From the NCBI RefSeq assembly GCF_022836435.1, contig NZ_BQXC01000001.1:812569-876568 (forward strand): 64,000 bases of DNA. The letters run 5' to 3'. Within the stretch, counting starts at the first letter, position 1; each line of letters opens with the position of its first letter. The notes below the pieces were generated by a model, which did not search any database, was not told the origin of the DNA, and saw only the letters and a program-made list of their open reading frames with translations. Origin of the DNA: Nitrosomonas sp. PY1. GTDB taxonomy: Bacteria > Pseudomonadota > Gammaproteobacteria > Burkholderiales > Nitrosomonadaceae. The translations under genes and the position numbers were made by a program. Of this stretch, positions 9,344-18,958 are shown one piece after another.

Positions 9344-10975
9344 ATGACTGATCTTTGGCGTAACAAATTCATTCAATCGGACGAAGACCAACCTACGGGT
9401 ATGGAAGATATTCGTCCTGACGAAAGCGACTTCTCGGTACTTGATCCGAAGACATTTGGAGCGATCGAAGCCGAAAAGCTGTTTAACGTGATCGATAGAA
9501 CACAAACTGAAATAGGGCAATTGGTACTATTTCGCTCGATTGCTCATCCGCCTGTTGATGCATTGGTGCTACAGCAAAAGCAAGCAGCATTAATGGAAAT
9601 CGAATCTGATTCTCAATTGCGCGATGCTTTAATACGTTACGTGGCAGATTTGGCTAAATATGAGAAATCGTTGAAATATCTTTTGTATGGTAAGTTTTTT
9701 GGCGGTTTCGCTAGCGAAGAGCCAAGTTCGTCCGATAAGCTTGAGTTTGGCGGTTATGGTTATCATCAATATAGGAACGGTACTGAGTTCGTGATTGACC
9801 TGGTGGAAAAAATAACCCAAATCCCATCCCCCAAATCAACGTATTTAAATGCTTTATTGAATACAGTTCGTGAGTTTGGTAATTCAGATATTTATGCCCT
9901 AATTAAAGGTCCGGTGTTTTATTCCAATGGGAAATTTAAAACCAAAAAAGAGAAATCGACCTTTGATCTTTATACACGTTTTCACCCTACGTTGTTTAAA
10001 GTGATTCCCGCTTTGCTTTTTTTTGCTGCATCGTATGGTATTTTGCAGTTTATGGAAATACTGATGCCGTATTTGCGAGGGTCTTTTATCAGTTATGCAA
10101 TTTTTGGGCTGACTATTCCGGTTTTCCCGATTATTTTGTTGGCTATGGGAGTATCAGACCGTGATTCGGTTATTTACCCATTACGTAGAAAATTTCGCGA
10201 AAGTGCCGAACTAGCAAGAGTGATTGAAGTATTGGGTATGTTGGATGAATTGCTGTCTTTTTATCGCTATGGCGAGACATTAACCGTCGATAAGACCTTG
10301 CCAGAAATTCTCGATGAGAAATCACACCAATTGATCGTTAGCTATGCAAAAAATCCATTATTGGTCAATGAGATAATAGAGTATGTGCCAAATGATATTC
10401 GCTTGGATGCCAAAAATCGAATCTTAATCATCACCGGTCCGAATAGTGGCGGTAAAACGGCTTATTGCAAAACGGTTATACAAATTCAATTATTGGGGCA
10501 AATAGGCTGTTATATACCGGCAAAACAAGGAAAATTAGTACCCACTGAACATATGTATTATCAAGTTCCCGATCCAGGACAATTAAGTGCAGGTATGGGG
10601 CGCTTTGCGCATGAATTGACGCGCACCCGAGAAATATTTTTTAATTCTACTCCGTTGAGTTTGGTGGTGCTGGATGAGCTATCAGAAGGAACTACATTTG
10701 AAGAAAAAATGACTATTTCTGAGTATATTTTAAAAGGATTTCACAAACTCGGTGCCAGTACTTTATTGGTGACGCACAATCACGAGTTATGCGAATTGCT
10801 GCGGAAAGATCAAATTGGAGACTACTTGCAAGTAGAGTTTGCGTTAAATGAGCCAACTCACCGTTTGATTCCGGGAGTATCCAAAGTCAGTCATGCAGAT
10901 CGCGTGGCTAGTGCTATCGGTTTCAGTCAGAAGGATGTCGAAGAACACTTGGAGCGCCACAAAGATATGCGGTAG
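9344..10975 (+). CDS. Membrane-anchored MutS-like ATPase
   Basis: 543 residues. The C-terminal third is a MutS-family ATPase domain: Walker A GPNSGGKTA near residue 365, the ordered loop with LSAGMGRFAHEL, Walker B LVVLDELSEGTT and a THNHEL switch. The N-terminal part carries helical MutS core-like segments but no mismatch-recognition domain, and two strongly hydrophobic segments (about 215-236 and 247-268) interrupt it. This is unlike MutS and MutS2 and resembles the poorly characterised membrane MutS-related proteins. It is monocistronic, divergent from the exporter operon, and has no neighbour that suggests its task. A role in DNA repair is not implied by the sequence. Confidence 0.85.
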   Translation: MTDLWRNKFIQSDEDQPTGMEDIRPDESDFSVLDPKTFGAIEAEKLFNVIDRTQTEIGQLVLFRSIAHPPVDALVLQQKQAALMEIESDSQLRDALIRYVADLAKYEKSLKYLLYGKFFGGFASEEPSSSDKLEFGGYGYHQYRNGTEFVIDLVEKITQIPSPKSTYLNALLNTVREFGNSDIYALIKGPVFYSNGKFKTKKEKSTFDLYTRFHPTLFKVIPALLFFAASYGILQFMEILMPYLRGSFISYAIFGLTIPVFPIILLAMGVSDRDSVIYPLRRKFRESAELARVIEVLGMLDELLSFYRYGETLTVDKTLPEILDEKSHQLIVSYAKNPLLVNEIIEYVPNDIRLDAKNRILIITGPNSGGKTAYCKTVIQIQLLGQIGCYIPAKQGKLVPTEHMYYQVPDPGQLSAGMGRFAHELTRTREIFFNSTPLSLVVLDELSEGTTFEEKMTISEYILKGFHKLGASTLLVTHNHELCELLRKDQIGDYLQVEFALNEPTHRLIPGVSKVSHADRVASAIGFSQKDVEEHLERHKDMR

Positions 10976-11123
10976 CGTTAATATGAAACGATGGGCGCTT
11001 GGAGTGATTTTTTTGGTCTAGGTTAATTGATTCAAATATTCACGCTCGTTTTAAATATTTTTCTGCTATGCTGAAACGGCGAAATAGGTTTTCGCACATT
11101 ATTGAAATACAAATGGAGAAAAT

Positions 11124-11402
11124 ATGTTTAAAAAAATAATAAATGTTGCTTTACTTCTCGTCGCGTTTACTTTTATGACGAGCCAGGCCTTTGCAAAATG
11201 CAGTCCTGATACTGAAAAAGATGGCAAATCTGCCTGTGGCGCAAACCAAGTTTGCTATTTGGTAGAAGGCGCTTGTATTGATAAGAAAAGTCTTCCTGCT
11301 GGAAAGGCTTGTAAGAAATCAGGTGTTTGTCAAAATACTTGTGTGAATGAAAGCGGTGCAGAAACCAAAGACGATGGTTCTGAAACAGGAAAATGTAGCT
11401 AA
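11124..11402 (+). CDS. Small Cys-rich exported protein
   Basis: 92 residues with a clear signal peptide (KKIINVALLLVAFTFMTSQAFA, cut before KCS). The mature part of about 68 residues has eight cysteines, spaced as if to form four disulfides, with acidic and Lys-rich linkers. I do not recognise the family. A GGAG lies about 10 bases before the ATG, and an inverted repeat follows 95 bases downstream, so it is probably a single-gene transcript. A disulfide-stabilised periplasmic or secreted protein is likely; metal binding is possible but not shown. Confidence 0.75.
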   Translation: MFKKIINVALLLVAFTFMTSQAFAKCSPDTEKDGKSACGANQVCYLVEGACIDKKSLPAGKACKKSGVCQNTCVNESGAETKDDGSETGKCS

Positions 11403-11496
11403 ACCACTTTGCTAATAATTTAATGCATATGTTCGCTACTACATAAATTTTAAACAAGTAGCGCAATAAGAATCACAAAGCATCAAGAGCGCCAAT

Positions 11497-11545
11497 AACC
11501 AGCTAAATATATCGCGAAATACTTGCGAATCTCATTTAGCTGGTT
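11497..11545 (+). terminator. Inverted repeat, probable terminator of the Cys-rich gene
   Basis: Perfect 12-base arms (AACCAGCTAAAT at 11497-11508, ATTTAGCTGGTT at 11534-11545) with a 25-base loop, followed by TTCTA. It lies between the + strand Cys-rich gene and the - strand cupredoxin gene; the T-rich side suits the + direction. Confidence 0.55.
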
Positions 11546-11563
11546 TTCTAATCAGAAATAATG

Positions 11564-12550
11564 CTAATTCTCGGTCTTTTTATTTGACATCATTTTCTTG
11601 ACGAGTGGTATGCCGAGCAATCCTACTAAAGCGCCTATCAAGATCATGAGATAGTTTTGTGTATCGGATTTAGTGAATGCGGTTGTTATCTGTCTAACCA
11701 CCGCGCTTTGTTCTGCTTTGTCTGAAACCTTTGGCAAATTTTCTGCTTCATAGATATCATTTATATTATAAGGTGTTAAGCCTGGAATACTAGGGATGTT
11801 TTCTCCTCCTTTTCCAACCACTAATTGCGCTTTCATACCTTTTTCCATGTGATGAGAAATATCACAGTGTGCTAAAAAGGTATCATCCGAGCCAGGAACA
11901 ATGATGGTGCCCGACACTGTTTTAGGTCCCGTTACTTCTAAATGAAACATGCCGTACTTATAGAGGTATTTGGGTAAACCGTGCACCATAAACTGATGGC
12001 GGATATGATCCTCGTTGATGAAATGAAATGTCACTTTTGAGCAAGGCTTGACTCGCCATTCTTGTTGATCAAATGCAAATATCGTACCGGGGAATTTTGC
12101 TGCATATTTTCTGCCGGCACGTACAGTAATTTCTTTTTCTTCCGAGATACTTTTGCAGCTGCTAGGCAATTTATCAATATTTTGTCCCATAATCATCGTA
12201 CCCTCATGATCCATGATGTGATCATGATCCATATGATGATGATGATGCATATCGCCGTGCTCTGTTGATTTATCTGAGTGTTGGCTATGGTCAATCATAT
12301 GATCGTGTGTTTTGTCTATAACGCTATGGTCTTGATCATGTTCATGCAAGTGATCGACTGCCGATCCGCTTTCTTGACTCATACTGTGACCGCTATGATC
12401 GTGGTGTTCATGATGACCTGCTTCATCCTTCGTTTGCATTTCATGATGCTTATGTTGATCGTGTTCATCAGGCTTCGATTGTTGTGCTGCCACGTCAACA
12501 CAAAGCGCTAGCACCGTTAGTAAGCAAGCAATTTTTATGGTTTTGATCAT
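11564..12550 (-). CDS. His-rich cupredoxin with C-terminal membrane anchor
   Basis: 328 residues. Signal peptide (ACLLTVLALCVDVAA), then about 95 residues packed with His, Asp, Met and Glu (HHEHHDHSGHSM, MHHHHHMDHDHIMDH), able to hold many metal ions. Then comes a cupredoxin fold with type 1 copper ligands: HQFMVHG near residue 183 and HCDISHHMEKGM near residue 230. A single membrane helix (YLMILIGALVGLLGIPLV) with a Lys-rich end anchors the C terminus. The gene overlaps the multicopper oxidase gene upstream by four bases. A periplasmic copper buffer and electron-transfer or copper-delivery partner of the oxidase is the best inference. Confidence 0.85.
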   Translation of the reverse strand: MIKTIKIACLLTVLALCVDVAAQQSKPDEHDQHKHHEMQTKDEAGHHEHHDHSGHSMSQESGSAVDHLHEHDQDHSVIDKTHDHMIDHSQHSDKSTEHGDMHHHHHMDHDHIMDHEGTMIMGQNIDKLPSSCKSISEEKEITVRAGRKYAAKFPGTIFAFDQQEWRVKPCSKVTFHFINEDHIRHQFMVHGLPKYLYKYGMFHLEVTGPKTVSGTIIVPGSDDTFLAHCDISHHMEKGMKAQLVVGKGGENIPSIPGLTPYNINDIYEAENLPKVSDKAEQSAVVRQITTAFTKSDTQNYLMILIGALVGLLGIPLVKKMMSNKKTEN

Positions 12551-14262
12551 GATTGTTTGTTCCCCTTATCACTTCTAATGCGTGAAATGGCAGTCATAAC
12601 ACATTGCTTGAAGTATTCGCGTTTCGCAAAGATGAAATAAATTAAAAGACCTGCAACTAAACCGTACAAAGCATTCAATAAATTGTTCTGTGTTGTGATG
12701 TCCATGCGAATCGCTTGTCCGCCTGGAGAACCTAAACTGGCTGCTTCGTCAAGATCTTGCCATATAGGTACTCTTCCTTGCCAAAATTCTTGCGTGAAAT
12801 TGTAGCTGAGATCAACACCAAAATGACTGGTTTTAGGTAAACCATTTTCACCAAGATACGATGGATATACGATGGAACTCATACTACCCCCTTCAGCCAT
12901 GCCATCAGTAGTTATGCCTTTTTCGCGGTGATCGTGAATCAACCAATCCCCTTCGCCGTAACTGTGTTTTCCGTCGTTGGTGGTGTTTAATGTTAAATCC
13001 AAGCGTTGTGCGGGTGCTATATCAAAAACATCGCGCATGATTTGTGCAACCGGGTTATGTTCCACGCCGTCATAGTGTGTGATCGTGGCGTGATGTCCAT
13101 GCGTATGAATAGCGATTGTTTCTCCACCGCTATTGAGTAAACGCAGTTTGATTTTTTGATCAGGTTTGACGATGATTAAGGATTCTCTTAACGAATAGGG
13201 AAACGACAAGCCATTGATCGTATAATAATCCTCAGTCGAATCCGTGATGTCGTAACGTCGATTCATATCACGTGCTATCAAGCGAGGATCATTGTATTTC
13301 TTGATAATGTCGCCCAATTCTTTATCCATCGCATGGTAATGCAGATCATATTCTTGATCGAAATTTTCTCTGATTGCAACAGATGGGTAACGCACATGAC
13401 CGCCACCGATATTGAGAGTTTGTAACAAGTTATTCGGTCTGTTTTCTTCCACGATGATCATTCCTGCTAGGCCCATCGATAAGTGCGTATGGGTTTGCAC
13501 GTGGCAGTGATAAAACATGGTGCCGGTTTGGCGCGCTTGGAACTCATAAATGCGGCGCTCGCCAGGCATTAATTCAGTTTCACTGGTTTGTGGCACGCCA
13601 TCATTGCCGCCGTGATCTTTATGAGCAAACGGGTGATCTACGCCATGCAAGTGGATGCTATGGGGAAAATAATGCGTGTTTTCTAAAATAATTTGTACGA
13701 TATCTCCTTGTTCCACTCGTATAACTGGCGCGGGTAATCTCAGCAACGGATTGGCTCTAACACTTTCAAAATTTTCGGTAGACATGCCACTGGTTTTGGG
13801 TGCAAATACCCAAGCACCAGGCTGTACCCCGGGCGCAATATCGAAAGTAGGAAGAATACCTGGGAAATCGGGTGATTTGCCGTTTAGTTCCATTACTTCA
13901 AGCTTGATGATGATTCGATCGTGGTCACCGTCACCATCCAAATCATCCATTTTAATGATAGCATCCGGTGATAATCCGGTTTTCATTAAAGTATCCATGG
14001 AAATATTGTTGGTTCCTTTAACGGCTGCTGCAATCCAAGCTGGGTTATCAGGACTGCATCCAGGAGATGCTTCAATTTTTACACCATCAATAACTTGTGC
14101 TTCACGCCATGAAGGAGATATTTTAGGATCGCAAGGCGGTTCGGATGTTAGCGCCGCACGATCAACTTTGATTGTTTCAGGCAACAACAACGACGCTTGT
14201 GCGTCGATCGTAGTTAACGCCAAATAAAAAATCGGTATGATAATGAGGATAGGGTTAGGCAT
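12547..14262 (-). CDS. Periplasmic multicopper oxidase with C-terminal membrane anchor
   Basis: 571 residues. Signal peptide, then copper motifs HSIHLHG near 200, HCHVQTHTHLSMG near 252 (both type 1 and trinuclear-type ligands), HTHGHHATITH near 387 and IHDHREKG near 442, then a membrane helix (ALYGLVAGLLIYFIFA, about 535-555). The HCH-type motif with the type 1 ligands lies in the earlier domain and the last domain lacks the Cys, as in two-domain or laccase-like oxidases rather than CueO. With the His-rich cupredoxin directly downstream it forms a two-gene operon. Likely roles are copper tolerance or an oxidase/nitrite-reductase-like electron sink; the substrate cannot be told. Confidence 0.88.
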   Translation of the reverse strand: MPNPILIIIPIFYLALTTIDAQASLLLPETIKVDRAALTSEPPCDPKISPSWREAQVIDGVKIEASPGCSPDNPAWIAAAVKGTNNISMDTLMKTGLSPDAIIKMDDLDGDGDHDRIIIKLEVMELNGKSPDFPGILPTFDIAPGVQPGAWVFAPKTSGMSTENFESVRANPLLRLPAPVIRVEQGDIVQIILENTHYFPHSIHLHGVDHPFAHKDHGGNDGVPQTSETELMPGERRIYEFQARQTGTMFYHCHVQTHTHLSMGLAGMIIVEENRPNNLLQTLNIGGGHVRYPSVAIRENFDQEYDLHYHAMDKELGDIIKKYNDPRLIARDMNRRYDITDSTEDYYTINGLSFPYSLRESLIIVKPDQKIKLRLLNSGGETIAIHTHGHHATITHYDGVEHNPVAQIMRDVFDIAPAQRLDLTLNTTNDGKHSYGEGDWLIHDHREKGITTDGMAEGGSMSSIVYPSYLGENGLPKTSHFGVDLSYNFTQEFWQGRVPIWQDLDEAASLGSPGGQAIRMDITTQNNLLNALYGLVAGLLIYFIFAKREYFKQCVMTAISRIRSDKGNKQS

Positions 14263-14309
14263 ATCAACGTACCTTTGTTATTTATCAATGTAATATTAAA
14301 ACAAGGCCA

Positions 14310-14331
14310 GATCGTATCATTTGATACGGTC
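14310..14331. promoter_or_regulatory. Dyad in the divergent intergenic region, possible operator
   Basis: GATCGTATCA-TT-TGATACGGTC forms nearly perfect 10-base arms (one G:T). It lies about 50 bases upstream of the multicopper oxidase operon and about 220 upstream of the RND adaptor gene, in a 286-base region with no gene. A binding site for a dimeric regulator is plausible; no regulator gene is adjacent. Confidence 0.35.
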
Positions 14332-14548
14332 TTGCTCAATTTAGATTATCAATGCAACGTTACTTTCTGGAATGGCAGGTCTGCTGAAACGATCCTTAAT
14401 GTTATATTCACAGACAAGTAGAATTGTGAAGAATATCTTTAATTATCTATGCAATGCTTTTACATAATCTATCAGTTTATTTTCCTCTATATTATACAGA
14501 ATCCTTATATGTTTTTGTGTCTTTTCCATTACTAGAAGGGTAGATTGC

Positions 14549-15721
14549 GTGACGTATATTAAATTGACCATTAAATCGGAAGTGGATTTTTCCGTGCGGT
14601 TGAATGCTTCTGTCGGGAGAAAAAAAATCATTTTTCTCAGATATTTAAGTACATTGTTTTGTTTGTTACTAATTTCGTGTGGAAAAGATACTAATCAACC
14701 TGTATCAACCGTTACGAACGCAGTACCCGTTAGTTTCATTGTTGCGCAACCAGTAGATTTGCCAGTTACACTTGAAACCATTGCTCAGACAGAAGGTGCT
14801 AAGGAGGTTGAAATTCGTCCTCAGGTAGGAGGGATTTTATTAAAGCGCTTATATGACGAAGGAATGCCGGTAAAAGCAGGTGAGCAGTTGTATTTGATTG
14901 ACCCCGAGCCTTATAAAAACGCATTGGCTGAAGCTAATGCAGTAGTACAAGAACAGCAGGCTCGAATAACGCTTGCACGCGAAGATTTAAAACAGCAACA
15001 TCAGTTATATGAAAAAGGATTTATTAGTCGTCGCGCCTATGATTTGGTTAAAACTGAATTGGCAGTGATAGAAACAGCACTGCAATCAGCTAGAGCGCGT
15101 GCGCGCCAAGCGCAATTGAATTATTCTTATACTTTGGTTAAAGCTCCCGTCAGCGGAGTAACTGGGCGTTCTCAGTTTTCCGAGGGAACTTTAGTGTCGG
15201 CCAATACTAGCGTTTTGACAACAATATCTCAGCTTAATCCCATTTGGGTTCGTTTTAGTTTCTCGGAAAACGAAATTATGCAATTTGGTGACTATCTCAA
15301 TGATGAGAATGTTCACAATATTACCTTGGTTCTTCCAGATGGAGCAGAGTACCCGCTGCCCGGACGTATTAATTTCGCTGCGAGTCAAATTGATATGGCG
15401 CTGGCGACTCAGCAAATCCGAGCAACTTTTGAAAATCCTGAGCAGCGTGTGTTATCGGGGCAATTTGTTCGCGTTCGTGTTACTGCGGGGAAAGTGCATA
15501 CGGTATATCGCATTCCTCAACTGGCCGTATTGACATCGGATTTGGGTAAGTATGTATACGTCATTAATGACGATCTCACGGTATCTTCGAGATCGGTAAA
15601 GGTAGGGCGCTGGGTCGGGGAAGACTGGCTTATTGAAGCTGGATTAAACTCTGGGGACCGTATTGCGGTCGATAATTTAATGCGGTTGGCGCCAGGTAGA
15701 TTGGTTATACCTCGCTCATAG
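14549..15721 (+). CDS. RND efflux periplasmic adaptor lipoprotein
   Basis: 390 residues. Lipobox LLISC near residue 44, then lipoyl, coiled-coil hairpin (AEANAVVQEQQARITLAREDL) and beta-barrel domains with the AcrA/MexA-type segments VEIRPQVGGILLKRLYDEG and LVKAPVSGVTGRSQFSEG. Membrane fusion protein of an AcrB-type pump. The GTG at 14549 has GAAGGG eight bases upstream; the n-region before the hydrophobic stretch is unusually long (about 32 residues). It is followed after 53 bases by the pump gene. Confidence 0.92.
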   Translation: MTYIKLTIKSEVDFSVRLNASVGRKKIIFLRYLSTLFCLLLISCGKDTNQPVSTVTNAVPVSFIVAQPVDLPVTLETIAQTEGAKEVEIRPQVGGILLKRLYDEGMPVKAGEQLYLIDPEPYKNALAEANAVVQEQQARITLAREDLKQQHQLYEKGFISRRAYDLVKTELAVIETALQSARARARQAQLNYSYTLVKAPVSGVTGRSQFSEGTLVSANTSVLTTISQLNPIWVRFSFSENEIMQFGDYLNDENVHNITLVLPDGAEYPLPGRINFAASQIDMALATQQIRATFENPEQRVLSGQFVRVRVTAGKVHTVYRIPQLAVLTSDLGKYVYVINDDLTVSSRSVKVGRWVGEDWLIEAGLNSGDRIAVDNLMRLAPGRLVIPRS

Positions 15722-15774
15722 GCTCATTTCAATTTACGATTATTAGTGATAACAAACGCTATAGCCATTACAAC

Positions 15775-18700
15775 ATGACTCGCTTTTTTATTGAACGACC
15801 GATATTTGCATCGGTGCTATCAATCTTTATCGTTCTGGCTGGATTAGCTGCGGCGATGCAGTTACCGATTGAACAATACCCTAAAATTGTACCGCCAACA
15901 GTAGTTGTAACGGCGACTTATCCTGGTGCAAATGTTGAAACATTAATCAAGACTGTAGCCGCGCCCATTGAAGAAAAATTGCATACTTTAGAAGGCTTAC
16001 AGTATTTCAGCTCTAGCGCGGATTCGAGCGGACGATTAACTATCACGGTTACCTTTGAAATCGATACTGACATAGATCGCGCCGTTTTTAGCGTCAGCAA
16101 CGAAGTCAATACAGCAATGGCACGTTTGCCAGATGAAGTGCGACGTACAGGCATTACAATTCAAAAGCGTTCGAATGATTTGTTAATGGTTTTTGCATTC
16201 ACATCACAAGATTCCGAACATACACCATTGTTTCTAAGTAACTTTATGACGACCAATATTCTGGATGAAATTAAGCGTGTTCCGGGTGTTGGTGAAGCAC
16301 GGATTTTTGGTGCGCAGGATTATTCGATGCGCATATGGTTACAGCCTGACCGAATGGCGCAATTAGGCATTACTGCACGTGATATTGCCGATGCAATCAG
16401 AGCACAAAATACCCAGCAAGCCATTGGAAAAATCGGTCAAGAACCTGCTTTGGTTGATCAGCAACTGGTGTATACCGTAACTGCGCGGGGTCGATTGCTT
16501 GAACCTGAGCAATTCGAGCGAATTGTTTTACGTGCTAGCGGCCCTAGTGGCATGTTGTATTTGAAGGATGTCGCACGTATCGAACTGGGGGCGCAAGATT
16601 ATGCAACGCGTACTTACATTAATGGTGAGTTAGGTCTCGGAATCGGTATTTTTTTACGTACCGGCGCGAATGCATTGGATACTGCAGTTGCTGCAAAAGC
16701 TAGAATGAATGACTTGCAATCATACCTTCCAGAAGGAATGCAGTATGTCGTTTCATACGATGCAAGTGTGTTTGTTAAAGCTTCTATATGGGAAGTAGTG
16801 AAGACTCTGGGGGAGGCGTTGCTACTGGTTGTTTTGGTGGTCTTTTTGTTTTTGCAAACTTGGCGTGCAACATTGATTCCGGTGATTGCCATACCTATTT
16901 CGCTGATTGGCAGCTTTGCAGGCTTGTGGCTATTAGGGTACTCCATTAATACCTTGACGTTGTTTGCCATGGTGCTATCGATCGGTATTGTGGTCGACGA
17001 TGCGATTGTTGTGCTTGAAAATATCGAGCGCCTAATGTCCGAAGAGAAACTCTCACCTTTTCAAGCAGCGATCAAAGCCATGCAACAAATATCGAGCGCT
17101 GTGGTGGCAATGACTTTAGTCTTGGTTGCGGTATTTATTCCAGTGGCTTTTTTGGGTGGGGTTGCCGGTGAATTGTATCAACAGTTTGCTGTGACAATCG
17201 CGGTGGCCAGTGTGATTTCGGGTATTGTTGCATTGACATTAACACCGGTGTTGTGCGCGTTGTTACTTAAGCCAAATGAGCATTTGTCAAAGTATTTCGA
17301 TGGCTTTAACCATCAATTTGAACGGATTCGTGGTTGGTATGTCCGGATGGTTGGTTTGAGTATTCGCTACACTGCGCGTAGTTTGATGCTTTTTTTATTA
17401 GTGATTTTGATTTTGGCTTACTTGGTGCGCAGTATTCCAAGCGGATTTATTCCATCTGAAGATCAAGGATACGTGATCGGTGTGGTGATACTGCCTGACA
17501 GCGCGACTTTGGCGCGAACGATTAAAGTCTCCGATAAGATTACAGAAGCTTTGGCGAAAGATTCAGCTATTGAGTATCAGTTTTCAGTAAACGGATTGGA
17601 TTTTATTGGGGGTGGTGGCAATAAAACCAATGTTTCCACTGTGTTTGTGCGCATGAAAGATTGGTCAGAGCGAACAGTAAGCGCCAACGATGTGGTTGGC
17701 CAGCTATCAGCCATCGGCATGCAGCAGTCGGATGGTTTGGTCGTTGCTTTCAATCCTCCAGCGATTCGAGGATTAGGAAGTACCGGTGGCTTCGAGTTTT
17801 ATGTGCAAAGCCGTGTTAATACGGATGTTGTACGAATGGCAGAGGTGGTCAATGAGTTGCTGGAGTCTTTAAAGCAAGAACCACGCTTGGCTTCAATGAA
17901 TACGTTTCTACGCGTATCGGTGCCGCAGTACTACCTGGAAGTGGATGAAGCTAAAGCTGTCGCGCAAGGAATACCCATTGCTGATATTTATGCTGCTTTA
18001 CAAAGCACCATGGGTACCCTGTATGTCAATGATTTTAATCGATCAGGAAGAACATACCGAGTGCAGTTGCAAGCAGAAGCTAAATATCGTATGAAGGCGG
18101 ATGATCTCGGTAAGGTATACGTGCGCTCGGAGTCGGGAGCAATGGTTCCTTTATCCGCTTTGAGTAAGGTCAAACATATTGTAGGTCCAGAACAATTAGA
18201 GCGATACAATGGCTTGTTGTCGGCAAAAGTTATGGGCACAACAGCGAGTGGTACCAGTTCGGGAGATGCCATTGCCTTGGTGGAACAACTTGCTCAACAA
18301 ACATTGCCTGAAGGTTATCAAATTGCTTGGACAGGAACCGCCTTTCAGGAAAAAAAGATAGGTTCGGTTGCGGTATTGGCGGTTAGCTTGGCAATCGTTA
18401 TGGTTTTTCTCATTCTGGCCGCGCAATTTGAGACATGGACATTACCGCTAGCTGTTATTCTTGCGATGCCTTTTGCAATACTAGGGGCATTATTGGCAAT
18501 TCTCATCTTGGGAATGAATAACGATATTTATTTTCAGATCGGTATGGTGACGCTCATCGCTTTGGCCGCAAAAAATGCCATCTTGCTAGTTGAGTTTGCG
18601 AATCAAAAAGTGCAGCAAGGTGTTGCCATGCATGAAGCGGCTATTCAGTCAGTGCGGTTACGTTTTAGACCGATTGTTATGACTTCCATGACATTTATGC

Positions 18701-18885
18701 TTGGTGTAGTGCCGCTTGTCATCGCAACTGGGGCCGGATCTGCAGCACGGCAATCCATGGGGACTGGTGTATTAGGTGGCATGATCATGGCAACCTGTGT
18801 GGCAACTATTTTTGTGCCATTATTTTTTCTGATCGTATCCAGGAATACTGTCATTGCTAAAGAAACTGGCATTCACCAAGAATAA
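15775..18885 (+). CDS. RND efflux pump, AcrB/MexB (HAE1) family
   Basis: 1036 residues, full-length for the family. Begins with FFIERPIFASVLSIFIVLAG, typical of AcrB-type pumps; carries the proton-relay region with GIVVDDAIVVLENIER in helix 4 and the late AAKNAILLVEFA motif, and two large periplasmic loops. It would export hydrophobic drugs or other compounds with proton antiport. No OprM/TolC-type channel gene follows, so the outer-membrane partner must be elsewhere. Substrate is unknown; no local regulator gene is seen. Confidence 0.94.
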   Translation: MTRFFIERPIFASVLSIFIVLAGLAAAMQLPIEQYPKIVPPTVVVTATYPGANVETLIKTVAAPIEEKLHTLEGLQYFSSSADSSGRLTITVTFEIDTDIDRAVFSVSNEVNTAMARLPDEVRRTGITIQKRSNDLLMVFAFTSQDSEHTPLFLSNFMTTNILDEIKRVPGVGEARIFGAQDYSMRIWLQPDRMAQLGITARDIADAIRAQNTQQAIGKIGQEPALVDQQLVYTVTARGRLLEPEQFERIVLRASGPSGMLYLKDVARIELGAQDYATRTYINGELGLGIGIFLRTGANALDTAVAAKARMNDLQSYLPEGMQYVVSYDASVFVKASIWEVVKTLGEALLLVVLVVFLFLQTWRATLIPVIAIPISLIGSFAGLWLLGYSINTLTLFAMVLSIGIVVDDAIVVLENIERLMSEEKLSPFQAAIKAMQQISSAVVAMTLVLVAVFIPVAFLGGVAGELYQQFAVTIAVASVISGIVALTLTPVLCALLLKPNEHLSKYFDGFNHQFERIRGWYVRMVGLSIRYTARSLMLFLLVILILAYLVRSIPSGFIPSEDQGYVIGVVILPDSATLARTIKVSDKITEALAKDSAIEYQFSVNGLDFIGGGGNKTNVSTVFVRMKDWSERTVSANDVVGQLSAIGMQQSDGLVVAFNPPAIRGLGSTGGFEFYVQSRVNTDVVRMAEVVNELLESLKQEPRLASMNTFLRVSVPQYYLEVDEAKAVAQGIPIADIYAALQSTMGTLYVNDFNRSGRTYRVQLQAEAKYRMKADDLGKVYVRSESGAMVPLSALSKVKHIVGPEQLERYNGLLSAKVMGTTASGTSSGDAIALVEQLAQQTLPEGYQIAWTGTAFQEKKIGSVAVLAVSLAIVMVFLILAAQFETWTLPLAVILAMPFAILGALLAILILGMNNDIYFQIGMVTLIALAAKNAILLVEFANQKVQQGVAMHEAAIQSVRLRFRPIVMTSMTFMLGVVPLVIATGAGSAARQSMGTGVLGGMIMATCVATIFVPLFFLIVSRNTVIAKETGIHQE

Positions 18886-18958
18886 AGCGGTGTGCTGGTT
18901 AAAACGGTTATGACAAAACATACTGAGTAAATAAGGAATTTGCCATAATTGCGCTACA

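Noticed and set aside
12200..12520. Short repeats (cat/gat-rich) within the cupredoxin gene
   Set aside because: They are codons for His, Asp and Met of the His-rich region, not a satellite or CRISPR repeat.
13676..14227. 183-residue + strand frame opposite the multicopper oxidase
   Set aside because: Antisense shadow; the oxidase frame has clear copper motifs and a signal peptide.
14549..18885. Expected outer-membrane channel gene of the RND pump
   Set aside because: The next gene is aroKB; no OprM/TolC-type sequence is present, so no complete tripartite operon is claimed.
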